In this document: positions 27,444 to 35,443 of the stretch, piece by piece
How positions within the stretch are numbered: the first letter of the stretch is position 1
Layout: the number at the start of each line of letters is the position of its first letter
NCBI GenBank assembly: GCA_036377595.1
Contig: DASUYB010000122.1
Location: forward strand, 17,852 to 81,851
Origin: Longimicrobium sp.
GTDB taxonomy: Bacteria; Gemmatimonadota; Gemmatimonadetes; Longimicrobiales; Longimicrobiaceae
Length of the DNA stretch: 64,000 bases
Reading direction: 5' to 3'
Notes under the pieces: generated by a model
The model's input: the letters and a program-made list of their open reading frames with translations, nothing else
Database searches by the model: none
What the model was told of the DNA's origin: nothing
Program-made: the position numbers and the translations under genes

Positions 27444-27653
27444 ATGGGAAAGACGACGCGGAAGATGCAGGCCGGAGCGGAGGGCGTGCACAGCGCCCTC
27501 TGCCCCGCTTGCTTCACTAGCTCACATGTACGCGTGAAAGACCGAACCGTGACGGCCGAGCTTTCCGTGTGCGTGCACTTCAAGCGCGCCGACTACAACA
27601 GCGATACAGGCGCGATGTGGGCCACGTTCGATGTACCCGAAGGAACGCGCTGA
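27444..27653 (+). CDS. Hypothetical small protein with a CPAC knuckle
   Basis: The 69-residue product MGKTTRKMQAGAEGVHSALC has one CPAC pair, a beta-like middle (VRVKDRTVTAELSVCVHFKR) and ends in FDVPEGTR. That ending echoes the IHVPEGTHTVRR tail of the ParB-like protein just upstream. It starts 9 bases after that gene and is likely in the same transcript. No family is recognised. Confidence 0.5.
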   Translation: MGKTTRKMQAGAEGVHSALCPACFTSSHVRVKDRTVTAELSVCVHFKRADYNSDTGAMWATFDVPEGTR

Positions 27654-27663
27654 TCCGGCGGAT

Positions 27664-27701
27664 GCCGGGCTTCGGGGGGACAGGCCCCCCGCTCACCCGG
27701 C
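27664..27701 (+). ncRNA. 38-nt double-stem hairpin element, copy 2
   Basis: Outer GCCGGG/CCCGGC, perfect inner GGGGGG/CCCCCC, loop ACAGG. It lies 10 bases after the 27,444 gene and 40 bases before the next zinc-ribbon gene. Confidence 0.55.
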
Positions 27702-27741
27702 GACCAGCGGAACCCAACACCAGATTCCAGCGAGGCTCTTC

Positions 27742-27942
27742 ATGAAAGGCGATCCCTACTGGCTGACGGCGAGACGCGACGGCACCTGCTCCGGCTGTAA
27801 TGGCAAAGTCCGCCGTGGCGACCAGATCTTCTACTATCCCAGCAGCCGGTCAGTCTACTGTGCAGCAGACGGGTGCGGTGGCCGAGCGTCACGCGACTTC
27901 GACGCGTGCGCGTTCGACGAGGCGATGGTGGCGGGATGGTGA
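27742..27942 (+). CDS. Small zinc-ribbon protein (paralogue of the 23,664 gene)
   Basis: The 66-residue product contains CSGCNGKVRRGDQIFYYPSS then VYCAADGC, a zinc-ribbon/treble-clef knuckle pair. The spacing CxxC-x9-GD-x-FYY-P resembles the 23,664 protein. A GAGG element precedes the ATG by 9 bases. A hairpin element stands on each side of the gene. Role unknown. Confidence 0.6.
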   Translation: MKGDPYWLTARRDGTCSGCNGKVRRGDQIFYYPSSRSVYCAADGCGGRASRDFDACAFDEAMVAGW

Positions 27943-27995
27943 GGGCGCAGGTGCCGGGCGCGAAGTCGAGCGGCCCGGCACCCCGCCCAGCGGGT

Positions 27996-28033
27996 GCCGG
28001 GCTCGGGGGAGACAGGCCCCCCGCTCGCCCGGC
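27996..28033 (+). ncRNA. 38-nt double-stem hairpin element, copy 3
   Basis: Outer GCCGGG/CCCGGC, inner GGGGAG/CCCCCC (one A-C mismatch), loop ACAGG; in the gap after the 27,742 gene. Confidence 0.55.
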
Positions 28034-28051
28034 TTGGGGATGAACTGCCGT

Positions 28052-28089
28052 GCCATGCTCGGGGGAGACAAGCCCCCCACTCGGCCGGC
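28052..28089 (+). ncRNA. 38-nt double-stem hairpin element, copy 4 (outer stem decayed)
   Basis: The inner GGGGAG-ACAAG-CCCCCC part is kept; only three outer pairs (GCC/GGC) remain. Length is again 38. Confidence 0.45.
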
Positions 28090-28095
28090 ATAGGG

Positions 28096-28142
28096 AGACG
28101 GCGCGGGGCTGGTGCCCAGCCCCGCGCCGTCTATCTTCGTTT
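28096..28142 (+). terminator. Strong Rho-independent terminator
   Basis: A 17-bp perfect stem AGACGGCGCGGGGCTGG (28096-28112) with its complement (28116-28132), a 3-base loop and then ATCTTCGTTT. It should end the ardC/ParB-like transcription unit. Confidence 0.8.
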
Positions 28143-28174
28143 CCCCGCCGCCGGCGAAACTAAAAAACGTCGGT

Positions 28175-28212
28175 GCCGTGCTTGGGGAGGACAAGCCTCC
28201 CGCGCGCACGGC
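28175..28212 (+). ncRNA. 38-nt double-stem hairpin element, copy 5 (compensated variant)
   Basis: Outer GCCGTG/CACGGC and inner GGGAGG/CCTCCC, loop ACAAG. Both stems differ from copies 1-3 by paired changes that keep base pairing, the best evidence that structure is selected. It lies 53 bases before the 28,265 gene. Confidence 0.6.
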
Positions 28213-28264
28213 TCGGTACGGGTTACGCCCCCCCAATGTCCTGGTGCTCAATGGCCCGAGACCG

Positions 28265-28546
28265 ATGACCGCCCCACCATCCACCCGAGCCGCATACGCG
28301 GCCGTGTTCGGCGAGCTGCGCTCCGCGCTGACGGCGCTCCAGCGACTCGGCGCCCGTGCGGGCCCCGAGGATCGGGACCAGCTCCGCGCCGCGCTGGCCG
28401 CGGCGCGTGAGCTGGTGCGCACCGCCCAGCTCCGCACACGTGCGGAGTGGGCAGCCCGTGGCAACCTCCAGCGAGGTGCCCTATACCTCGAGCTCGCGGA
28501 TAAAGAGAATATGGACGCCGCGGAGAAGCTGCTGAGGAAACGATGA
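28265..28546 (+). CDS. Hypothetical helical protein
   Basis: The 93-residue product begins MTAPPSTRAAYAAVFGELRS and is almost wholly amphipathic helix (TALQRLGARAGPEDRDQLRA, ELVRTAQLRTRAEWAARGNL). No family is recognised. The ATG at 28265 gives the helical core; upstream in-frame sequence is part of hairpin copy 5. A 14-bp site follows 37 bases after its stop. Confidence 0.5.
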   Translation: MTAPPSTRAAYAAVFGELRSALTALQRLGARAGPEDRDQLRAALAAARELVRTAQLRTRAEWAARGNLQRGALYLELADKENMDAAEKLLRKR

Positions 28547-28582
28547 CCCGACACCTTGGTGGCAGGCGCAGCGCAGCCCTCC

Positions 28583-28596
28583 ATTCCGACCGGAAT
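28583..28596. repeat. Dispersed 14-bp site 7 (AC centre)
   Basis: ATTCCGACCGGAAT between convergent genes; it is flanked by CCCTCC/GGAGGG, extending the palindrome. Confidence 0.9.
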
Positions 28597-28675
28597 GGAG
28601 GGCTGCGTCGCTGGGCCACGTTCGCCCCCCGAGGTGCCTTCAGTTTCGCGACCCCGATTCCTTGGTCCAGAGGAA

Positions 28676-28951
28676 TCAGATCGGATCTCCAAGCCCGCGA
28701 TCGTGACCGTCCCTATAGTATGCTTCTTCCTCATCGAGTGTCGGACGCCGGCGGGCGAAAATCGTCTCGGCTTCGCTAACGGCACGGTCAATGTCGCGCT
28801 TCAGTCTCTCGGCGGCTTCGCGTACTTCTCCGATTCCGCGACACTCCGGCGACAGAAGTATCATCCCGTCACTCGCCGTGCCGGACTCGGACGGGACGAA
28901 GTGGACCGTGTGCCCCATCTTTGGCCTGTAGCGCAAAGCAATCCGTGGCAT
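28676..28951 (-). CDS. Hypothetical small protein
   Basis: The 91-residue product (MPRIALRYRPKMGHTVHFVP, then EVREAAERLKRDIDRAVSEA) has a beta-like start and an amphipathic helix followed by an acidic tail. A very strong ribosome site, GGAGGGGGAAGG, precedes the ATG. It lies 53 bases downstream of the helicase gene on the same strand and may be co-transcribed. No family is recognised. Confidence 0.6.
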   Translation of the reverse strand: MPRIALRYRPKMGHTVHFVPSESGTASDGMILLSPECRGIGEVREAAERLKRDIDRAVSEAETIFARRRPTLDEEEAYYRDGHDRGLGDPI

Positions 28952-29004
28952 CTTCCTTCCCCCTCCACTTGCACCCCGAAACTGCGCTCCTCCCCGGAGC
29001 GGCG

Positions 29005-31026
29005 TTAGAGTGCCGTGATCGACGCGGTGATAGCTGCAACCTCGGTGCCCGATAGGCTGGTCTCCCGAAATGAGAACGGGCCGCCTAGATGTGCGCAGAA
29101 CCGCGATGCACTCTGATTGCTAAAGCTCCCGTAAACCATGCGCGCCTTTGCATAAGATCCGATCCAAGCCGCTCGCGCTCTCGTGATTGAGACGAACAAT
29201 AAGCGTGCGGCCTCAAAAACCAGCCCTGGATATGGTGCTCTCCAGTGACCCGGAATAATCTGGTCCTCCAAACCAGGTGTGAATACGATCTGAGCATCAA
29301 GGCCCTTCGCACTGTGCATGGTCATCACTCTAACACGCTTGGGTAGCAATCCCTCCTCCGGAACTGTCTTCCCAACGCGGTGATAAACAGCCTCCAAGAC
29401 TCGGGACTGCTGCCCAGGGTTATCCGCCCAGAGGAAATCGCGCAACTCTGAAAGGTTCATTTCCGAAGGCAGCGTAGCCTTGAATGCATCCCACTTAGCG
29501 AGTTCCGTCGCTGGTCTCACCTGCGCGAGCAGTTGTCTGATCGCGTCAGCGCGATCAGCCAACAAATCGCCTGATTGCCACTCGGTAACCGTCGCGCAGA
29601 GTTTCTTTATGTTGGCTACGGCAGTAGCCGCACGGCCCTTAAAAACTCCAGCTGGCGTATCACCGTAAAAGAGATCGCGAAAATTCAGGTTGTTGCCTAA
29701 TACGGCATCACCCACTGACTTGCAGGTGCCGACACCTACACCACTGCTGACACCGAGAATAACCCGGTGAGCCGTATAGTCATTCTTATCACAAGCAATC
29801 CGAATCATTGAATGGACTGCACGTCCCGCGTCCGAGTCGATAAAACCTTCGTTCTTTGGCGGCTCGAACTCAACTCCGGCTGCCTCGAGCGCTTCCGCAA
29901 GAGGCTTTGTCTGTAAACGACGGTTGCTCAGCAGAATCATAATCTGCCGCGGGTCGACACCAGCGGAAATAAGACCTCGGCAGGATTCCGCGATCACGCG
30001 AGCTTCGGCCTTTTCGCTCTTGAAACGCCAACGGTGACATACCCCCTGCACCGGCGGGTCGGATTCTGCGTAAGCGGAGGACAGGATCTTGCCAATTCTT
30101 CCGGCGGGCGAATGGGATCGAATCAACGCTTGGGCTGCTGACAACACGGATGGAGTGCAGCGGAGGCAATCCACGAGTGTATGCTGGGTGCACTGCGGGT
30201 GTTTCTGTGGGAACGTCTGAATGCCTTCCGGCGATGCGAACCGAAATGAATAAATGCTCTGGTCGTCGTCTCCCGCGATGAGGGTCGTTGCGCCAGCCCG
30301 GATAATCTCCTCAACAAGTTCAAGATCCATTGGGTTCAAGTCCTGAAACTCGTCAACGATCAAATGGTTGATGCTCAAGAGCTCGATGGGATCCAGCACA
30401 CCCGCGCGAACTTGTTGAAGACACTGCCGAATAATCTCACCCGGTAAGACGCAGCAGTAAAGCTGCGAACGCCCGGCATGAAAGGTCTGAAAACTCTCTC
30501 GCTCCGCATCCGAGATGGGTGGATCGGGAGGTATGTAATTGGGTGGCCCCCACACACCCGTGCTCCAGAATGCCTCGTGATGAGACCGAATGCTGTCGCA
30601 GCGATCTGTGCTCCCTATGCTTGACCATGCATTGAACTCCTCGTCGTACACGTTATCGACTTCCCACGTATCAAGGACCAGTGGAGAGGCAGGATAGTGA
30701 GTTAGGAGATTGGCTTTCCGCAGCATACGGAGGGCTAACGAGTGGAGCGTGGTAACACTAACATCGCTTCCGGCATTGTTTCCTTTGTCACGAAGGTATT
30801 TTTCTATCCGTAATGCGAGGTCTCGTGCAGCCGCACGCGTGAATGAAACCACCGCGATCTGCTTCGGATCTACCCCATTCGTGAGAAGATGAAAAACACG
30901 CTCACCGATCGCGAACGATTTCCCCGTCCCGGGCCCCGCGACCACCCGTATTTGTGGCGCGGAATCATGTGCCGCATGAAACTGTGTTTCCTGTGCCGCA
31001 GCGATTTGTTCAGGCCGAATACCCAT
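29005..31026 (-). CDS. UvrD/PcrA-like superfamily 1 helicase
   Basis: The 673-residue protein starts MGIRPEQIAAAQETQFHAAH and has Walker A GPGTGKS at 31-37, motif Ia SFTRAAARDLALRI, motif II LIVDEFQDLNPMDLEL, motif III TTLIAGDDDQSIYSFRFA, motif V VMTMHSAKGLDAQIV and motif VI RLLFVSITRARAAWIG. These are the SF1A 3'-5' DNA helicase signatures. The start is set by GGGGAGAA before the ATG at 31026; in-frame sequence further upstream includes a 14-bp site and is unlikely to be translated. Such accessory helicases occur in defence systems, but no nuclease partner is adjacent. Confidence 0.9.
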   Translation of the reverse strand: MGIRPEQIAAAQETQFHAAHDSAPQIRVVAGPGTGKSFAIGERVFHLLTNGVDPKQIAVVSFTRAAARDLALRIEKYLRDKGNNAGSDVSVTTLHSLALRMLRKANLLTHYPASPLVLDTWEVDNVYDEEFNAWSSIGSTDRCDSIRSHHEAFWSTGVWGPPNYIPPDPPISDAERESFQTFHAGRSQLYCCVLPGEIIRQCLQQVRAGVLDPIELLSINHLIVDEFQDLNPMDLELVEEIIRAGATTLIAGDDDQSIYSFRFASPEGIQTFPQKHPQCTQHTLVDCLRCTPSVLSAAQALIRSHSPAGRIGKILSSAYAESDPPVQGVCHRWRFKSEKAEARVIAESCRGLISAGVDPRQIMILLSNRRLQTKPLAEALEAAGVEFEPPKNEGFIDSDAGRAVHSMIRIACDKNDYTAHRVILGVSSGVGVGTCKSVGDAVLGNNLNFRDLFYGDTPAGVFKGRAATAVANIKKLCATVTEWQSGDLLADRADAIRQLLAQVRPATELAKWDAFKATLPSEMNLSELRDFLWADNPGQQSRVLEAVYHRVGKTVPEEGLLPKRVRVMTMHSAKGLDAQIVFTPGLEDQIIPGHWRAPYPGLVFEAARLLFVSITRARAAWIGSYAKARMVYGSFSNQSASRFCAHLGGPFSFRETSLSGTEVAAITASITAL

Positions 31027-31192
31027 GTAGTTCTCCCCGAAGGCGTGGGAAACTGAATCGCGTTTGCTTACTTGGCAGGGCAGGCCAGGACCCCGGTTGT
31101 GCGTTGGGCTACGAAGCTTCCGAATGCTCCTGCATACAAGTCCGACGGCCATTTCTTCGCAAGATCCCCTTTCGTTGGAGAAGGGGGCCGGC

Positions 31193-31206
31193 ATTCCGGT
31201 CGGAAT
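31193..31206. repeat. Dispersed 14-bp site 8 (GT centre)
   Basis: ATTCCGGTCGGAAT, 167 bases upstream of the helicase start. Confidence 0.9.
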
Positions 31207-31359
31207 GCGCTGCGGGCGCCCGGAACAAAGCTCGAGACTCTCTCCTGCCTCCGTCGAAAACACACAGCTCGATTAACCACGCCTTAAACTGCTCGCAGTC
31301 GGGCTTTACGGCCGCAACCCGGAGCGTGCCGTAGCGGTAAGTGATGGGGAACACCTGGA

Positions 31360-31428
31360 GCGAGCAGTGGCTTTCGATAACTCGACGGCTCGCAAGCTCG
31401 CCGATCTCGTATCGAAAGCCGCGCTCGC
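31360..31428. other. Candidate origin of transfer (inverted repeat before mobC)
   Basis: GCGAGC (31360-31365) and GGCTTTCGATA (31369-31379) pair with TATCGAAAGCC (31410-31420) and GCTCGC (31423-31428), a 17-bp interrupted stem around 30 bases. oriT inverted repeats typically lie directly before mobC/relaxase genes. The T-run after it would also allow a terminator function. Confidence 0.45.
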
Positions 31429-31467
31429 TTTTTCGCACGCTGCGCGTGCTCAAAAGGGATGGCGCCG

Positions 31468-31962
31468 ATGGCGCAGCAAACCCGTGAACAGCGGAAGCCC
31501 CGGGGGCTTCTCCGCGCTACCGACGAGGAGTGGAGGGCGATCTGCGAGCTGGCCAAGGAGGCCGGTCGCCCGACCATGAGCTGGGTGCGCGAGCACTGCA
31601 CTGGCGCGCCGCCCGCGCCGGCGTCCCGGCGCCGGGCGCGTGCGACGGGCTCCCGGCTCCACCAGCTCAGCCGCATCCTGAACAACCTGCGGCAGCTCGG
31701 CCGTGTGGCCGCGGAAGACGGTGACGCGCCGGCCGCCGAACGCCTTGCGGCCGTGGCCGAGGAGGTGGAGGCCGTCGCGATGGCGCGGCCCGATCCGCGC
31801 GCGTCCGAACCTGCGGCGGTGGCCGCGCTCGTCGCGGCCGGGGTCGAGCTGAACACGCTCGCCCACCGAGCCAACGGCCAGGAGGAGCTGCCCCCGGCCG
31901 CCGAGCTGGACCACGTGCTCGCCGCCGTCCTCGCCGCGGTGCGGCTGGAGACGGCGCCGTGA
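31468..31962 (+). CDS. mobC: MobC-like relaxosome accessory protein
   Basis: The 164-residue product has a basic RHH-like N-terminus (REQRKPRGLLRATDEEWRAI) and the MobC pattern LHQLSRILNNLRQLGRVA (about 70-87), with a second related block GVELNTLAHRANGQEELPP. MobC proteins bind oriT and help the relaxase open DNA. ATG at 31468 is preferred to 31459 because AAAGGG is then 10 bases away. Its stop overlaps the relaxase start (GTGA). Confidence 0.75.
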   Translation: MAQQTREQRKPRGLLRATDEEWRAICELAKEAGRPTMSWVREHCTGAPPAPASRRRARATGSRLHQLSRILNNLRQLGRVAAEDGDAPAAERLAAVAEEVEAVAMARPDPRASEPAAVAALVAAGVELNTLAHRANGQEELPPAAELDHVLAAVLAAVRLETAP

Positions 31963-33935
31963 TCGGCAATGTCAACAAGGCCACTGGCGGCCTGGGCAAG
32001 GGATTCAAGGGGCTGCTGTCTTACCTTGAGACGGGCAAGGACGGGAAGCAGCTCGACCGCATAGACTGGGTCGAGTCCCGCAACCTCGGCACGGAGCGGC
32101 TGGACCTCGGCGGCCGCTTCATGGCCGCCACCGCGCGCGAGTCCGTCCGCACCGAGAAGCCCGTCTTCCACTTCTCCGTCAGCTTCGATCCGGACGATCC
32201 TATCAACCGCGACGTGATGCGGCAGGTGGCGGACGGCGTGCTGCGCGACCTGAAGCTCGACCAGCACCAGGTGCTGATCGTCGCGCACAAGGACACGCCG
32301 CACCGCCACATGCACTTCGTGGTCAATCGCGTCCATCCCGAAGAAGGCCGCGCATGGAAGCCGAGCCACACCAAGCGGAAGATCGAGGCGAGCCTGCGGC
32401 GGCTCGAAGTGGAGCACGGGCTGCGCATCGTGCCCGGCCGCCTCGCGCCCGTGCCAGAGCGCGTGCGGGAGCCCGCAGCGGAGCGTCCGGCGCCATCCCC
32501 CCGGCCGGCGCGCGGGGACGCGGCGTTCTTAGACGACGTGACGGCGCGGGCCCGCCCCGTCTTCGAGCGGGCGCGCTCGTGGGCTGAGCTGGAGAGCGGC
32601 CTGGCGGAGGCCGGCCTGCGGGTCCGCATGAACGGCCGGGGCATGTCCGTCACCGACGGCCAGCGGGAGGTGAAGGCGTCGGAGATCCACCGCGCCTTCT
32701 CCCGCAATGCCATCGAGAAGCGGTTCGGCACCTACTCAGCCTACCGCGCCCGCGTCGCGGTCGCGGACCGTCCCTCCGCGCAGCGCGAGGCGTCGGGGAC
32801 CGCCGCGCCTCCCCATCCGGGTGCTGCTCGGTCGGCTCCGGCGGCGCAGACCGATGGCGCCGCGCATTCCGGTCGGAATGCGCAGACGCGCCCGCCGGTG
32901 GCACCGGGCGAGCGCGTCTTCTGGCGTGCCTACCGCCGGTTCAACGACGACCTGGCGCAGCTCTACGAAAACCCGGTCGAGGCCCGCAAGGCGATCCTCC
33001 GGGCCGCCGCGCGCGTCCCCGAGCGCGTCGCCGCCGAAATGCGCACTTCACCAGATCGCTTTGGACCGCTGAAAGCCGCCGAGGGAGGGGTACGGGAAGG
33101 CCGCGCCGCCGCCGCGGCTGATAGCGCGAATCTGTTCCTTCAAGCGCGCGCCGACCGTCCCCGGCCCACGTTGAAGGAGCTGCAGGACCGCATCGCCGAG
33201 CACGGCGACGCGCTGCGGCAGGCGCGCGCCCACCCCGACGCCGTGCAGGCGAACGGCCTCGCCAAGATGGAACTCCGGCTCGCGGAGGAACGCCGGGGCT
33301 ACTACTTCCGAACCTTGGAGGGCGCGCGAGAGGGGCTGGGCCGGATCTACGCCGATCCGTCGGCGGCCGGTCGCAAGATATGGCGCGCCGTTCAGCGCGA
33401 GGGGAGGGCCGCCGTCGAGAGGGACATTCGCACGCGCCCCGAGCGGTTCGGTGCGTTGAAAGGCGAGGAACGCCGCCGCCTGTTCGGCGTCTGGCGTGAG
33501 GTGGATACGTCGGCCGCGCGGGCGAGCGCGCCAGACACCGCGCGCGCGGTGGGTATCGCGGCCGAGGCCCGCGAGCAGGGGCCCTCGCGCCAGCAGCTCG
33601 CGCAGCTGCGCGCCCGCGTGGCGGGCACGCAGCGCGACCTGGACGCGGCGCGTGCGGCGCCGGCGCCGAGGCGGTCGCCGCAGCAGATCGAGCTGGAGAT
33701 TGGCGCCCTGATGCAGAAGGCTGCAGCCCAGGCGCAGCGGGTGGCGACCGGCACGCTCGGCCCAGTTGCGGCGGGACCGCAGCAGCTCCTCGACCGGACC
33801 AGGATCAAGCACATCCAGCAGCTCGCCGTGATGGTGAAAGCTCCGCAGCTTGCGGTCGCGAAAGCTGCGTGGGAGTTGGCGGTGAGACTCGCTCGCGGCG
33901 ATCGGGAGCACGAACGCGACCGCGGCGGGCGTTGA
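31959..33935 (+). CDS. MOBP-type relaxase
   Basis: The 658-residue protein should nick oriT and pilot the strand into the recipient. The N-terminal domain has Tyr22 (GLLSYLETGKDGK) as likely nucleophile and motif III H110-KDTP-H115-R-H117-MH, followed by FVVNRVHPEEGRAW. The C-terminal two thirds are helical, with repeated segments (RRFNDDLAQLYENPVEARKA and EGAREGLGRIYADPSAAGRK), a possible primase-less scaffold. The start is GTG overlapping mobC. The 14-bp site lies in the linker at about residues 303-307 (HSGRN). Confidence 0.88.
   Translation: MIGNVNKATGGLGKGFKGLLSYLETGKDGKQLDRIDWVESRNLGTERLDLGGRFMAATARESVRTEKPVFHFSVSFDPDDPINRDVMRQVADGVLRDLKLDQHQVLIVAHKDTPHRHMHFVVNRVHPEEGRAWKPSHTKRKIEASLRRLEVEHGLRIVPGRLAPVPERVREPAAERPAPSPRPARGDAAFLDDVTARARPVFERARSWAELESGLAEAGLRVRMNGRGMSVTDGQREVKASEIHRAFSRNAIEKRFGTYSAYRARVAVADRPSAQREASGTAAPPHPGAARSAPAAQTDGAAHSGRNAQTRPPVAPGERVFWRAYRRFNDDLAQLYENPVEARKAILRAAARVPERVAAEMRTSPDRFGPLKAAEGGVREGRAAAAADSANLFLQARADRPRPTLKELQDRIAEHGDALRQARAHPDAVQANGLAKMELRLAEERRGYYFRTLEGAREGLGRIYADPSAAGRKIWRAVQREGRAAVERDIRTRPERFGALKGEERRRLFGVWREVDTSAARASAPDTARAVGIAAEAREQGPSRQQLAQLRARVAGTQRDLDAARAAPAPRRSPQQIELEIGALMQKAAAQAQRVATGTLGPVAAGPQQLLDRTRIKHIQQLAVMVKAPQLAVAKAAWELAVRLARGDREHERDRGGR
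32866..32879. repeat. Dispersed 14-bp site 9 (GT centre), inside the relaxase gene
   Basis: ATTCCGGTCGGAAT in frame as part of His-Ser-Gly-Arg-Asn, in a Pro/Ala-rich linker after the nuclease domain. Confidence 0.9.
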
Positions 33936-33937
33936 CG

Positions 33938-33951
33938 ATTCCGACCGGAAT
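33938..33951. repeat. Dispersed 14-bp site 10 (AC centre)
   Basis: ATTCCGACCGGAAT, 2 bases after the relaxase stop codon. Confidence 0.9.
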
Positions 33952-34053
33952 GTCATGTAGCAGGGCTACAGGTGTCTCGCATGATACCGCCACTGATGGT
34001 TTCCGTGGCCGCCGGTGCGGGTTTCAGCGGCGCTCGAAGGCTTGATAATACGT

Positions 34054-34959
34054 TCACTTCTGTCGCGTGATCGGAACTGCACGGAAGTTGAACTCGTTAG
34101 ACCCGTACGGCAATACCGAGACACGCAGTGTGACGAGTTGCAGATGTGTTGCTTCCACCGGCACCGTGGGGAATTCGATTCTGAGAGGAATCGGTGTATC
34201 GACGACGAGCCGACGGTCAAGGGATTCGCCGCCCACACCTCGGACCTTCACACTCTCGGATACATGCCTGTCCCCGAAGTTGTCATAGGCGACTGTCGCG
34301 GCGCCGCCATTTATCCGGATGTCAATATCCCTCTCCGTTGTGATGTTCAACAAGCATGTCACGCCGGTAACGCGACCAGTGCACTCGATTAGATTCGCAA
34401 TGATGAATTCGTCCCTCGGTCCCCGGATGCTTTGCAGGACTGCTCTCCCGCTCAAGGTCTCGAACTTGATCGAATCGGGAATCGATGACTCTTCAAGCGC
34501 TTCCGCTGAGGAGTCAATCGTTGCCGCCAGTGCGTTGGTGAACGAATCAGCAGGCATTGGCCGAGCCATGAATGCTCTGTACTCTGCCTCATGCTGCAAC
34601 CAAGCCCGAACCGGGAAGAACGCGAGGCTTCCCCAGAAAACGATCGCCCAAACACTCTCAAATCCGAATTTAAGGAGCGCTGATCGTTCGAACAGCGGTC
34701 GTTCCTCGGCGTGCGTGTTCGGCGGGTATACGGCTGCAATGATCCTCGAGAAACCCAACGGGTAGAATCCGGCCACACCCTCGAACTGCCGCGAGAACGA
34801 ACTTACATCGGCACCTGTTACTGCTGCGTAAATTGCGATCACCGAGAACACCGCGGCCGTTCGCGCGATTAGCGCGACCCAGAAGAACAGGCCGATCACT
34901 GCCCACAGCGCCACAGTCACGCAACAGATCACCAATCGAAGCAGTCCCATGGCTGACAT
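34054..34959 (-). CDS. Hypothetical membrane protein
   Basis: The 301-residue product has two N-terminal membrane segments (LLRLVICCVTVALWAVIGLF then FFWVALIARTAAVFSVIAIY) and a third near residue 105 (VWAIVFWGSLAFFPV). A C-terminal domain rich in beta strands (about 150-301) is probably outside the cytoplasmic membrane. No family is recognised. The gene is visibly less GC-rich than the transfer genes and is flanked by 14-bp sites (33938 and 35303), as expected for a separately acquired cargo gene. Confidence 0.6.
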   Translation of the reverse strand: MSAMGLLRLVICCVTVALWAVIGLFFWVALIARTAAVFSVIAIYAAVTGADVSSFSRQFEGVAGFYPLGFSRIIAAVYPPNTHAEERPLFERSALLKFGFESVWAIVFWGSLAFFPVRAWLQHEAEYRAFMARPMPADSFTNALAATIDSSAEALEESSIPDSIKFETLSGRAVLQSIRGPRDEFIIANLIECTGRVTGVTCLLNITTERDIDIRINGGAATVAYDNFGDRHVSESVKVRGVGGESLDRRLVVDTPIPLRIEFPTVPVEATHLQLVTLRVSVLPYGSNEFNFRAVPITRQK

Positions 34960-35302
34960 CCCTTGGATCGCGGTGGTCCTAGCGAATCGCTAAGAACTCG
35001 TGACGTAGAGTCCGTAGGCGATTATTGCGGCAGCGTTCTTGGCAGTCAGAGCCGCTGCCTGATAGGCGACCTCTAGCCGGTCGTGTCGCGGTTTGCCTAT
35101 CAAATTTCCCGATGACGTCTAACGCATAACGACACAAGGGTCAGGGGTGCGGAGTCGGCGCGCAAGACTCTCGTCCACCAAAAGCATGGCCGGTTCGCCC
35201 GGCGTACGCGGTCGCGTACTTGGCCAGGGTGCGGTCGTTCTCGGCCGCGACCAGCTCTTCCAGCACCGGCCGCATCCAGCTCGGCGTTGACGGCTCGGAC
35301 GC

Positions 35303-35316
35303 ATTCCGACCGGAAT
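35303..35316. repeat. Dispersed 14-bp site 11 (AC centre)
   Basis: ATTCCGACCGGAAT at the edge of the gene remnant. Confidence 0.9.
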
Positions 35317-35392
35317 GTGAGCACTTGCGTATCCTCCGGCACGCGTCGCTACAATTCCCAGGCTGACTCTTCACCAACCGAACTGCCGCCGC

Positions 35393-35406
35393 ATTCCGAC
35401 CGGAAT
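35393..35406. repeat. Dispersed 14-bp site 12 (AC centre)
   Basis: ATTCCGACCGGAAT, 37 bases before the HEPN-like gene; the closest pair of sites in the island. Confidence 0.9.
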
Positions 35407-35443
35407 GCAGCGGTCCGCGTCTCTCCCCCCGAAAGGAGGAAAC

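Larger units (their letters stand above)
31027..31467. other. Intergenic region between helicase and mobilisation genes
   Basis: It holds one 14-bp site and the large inverted repeat proposed as oriT. A minus-strand frame from 31453 to 31109 is open and partly protein-like, but it spans the 14-bp site and starts inside the mobC ribosome site, so it is not called. Confidence 0.5.
34960..35443. other. Intergenic region with two 14-bp sites and a gene remnant
   Basis: Sites 11 and 12 lie 90 bases apart. On the minus strand 35290-35141 reads MRPVLEELVAAENDRTLAKY then ATAYAGRTGHAFGG before running out, which looks like a coding fragment without a start signal. Nothing else is visible. Confidence 0.4.

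Noticed and set aside
28112..28264. Upstream extension of the 28,265 gene to an ATG at 28112
   Set aside because: The extension runs through the terminator tail and hairpin copy 5 and is low-complexity.
24000..28550. ParA or replication initiator gene next to the ParB-like gene
   Set aside because: No Walker A deviant or Rep motif is found in any frame nearby, so the element is not called a plasmid-like replicon.
31109..31453. Minus-strand ORF of 114 codons upstream of the helicase, partly protein-like
   Set aside because: It starts inside the mobC ribosome-binding region, spans a 14-bp site and the proposed oriT, and has no ribosome site; left as part of the intergenic region.
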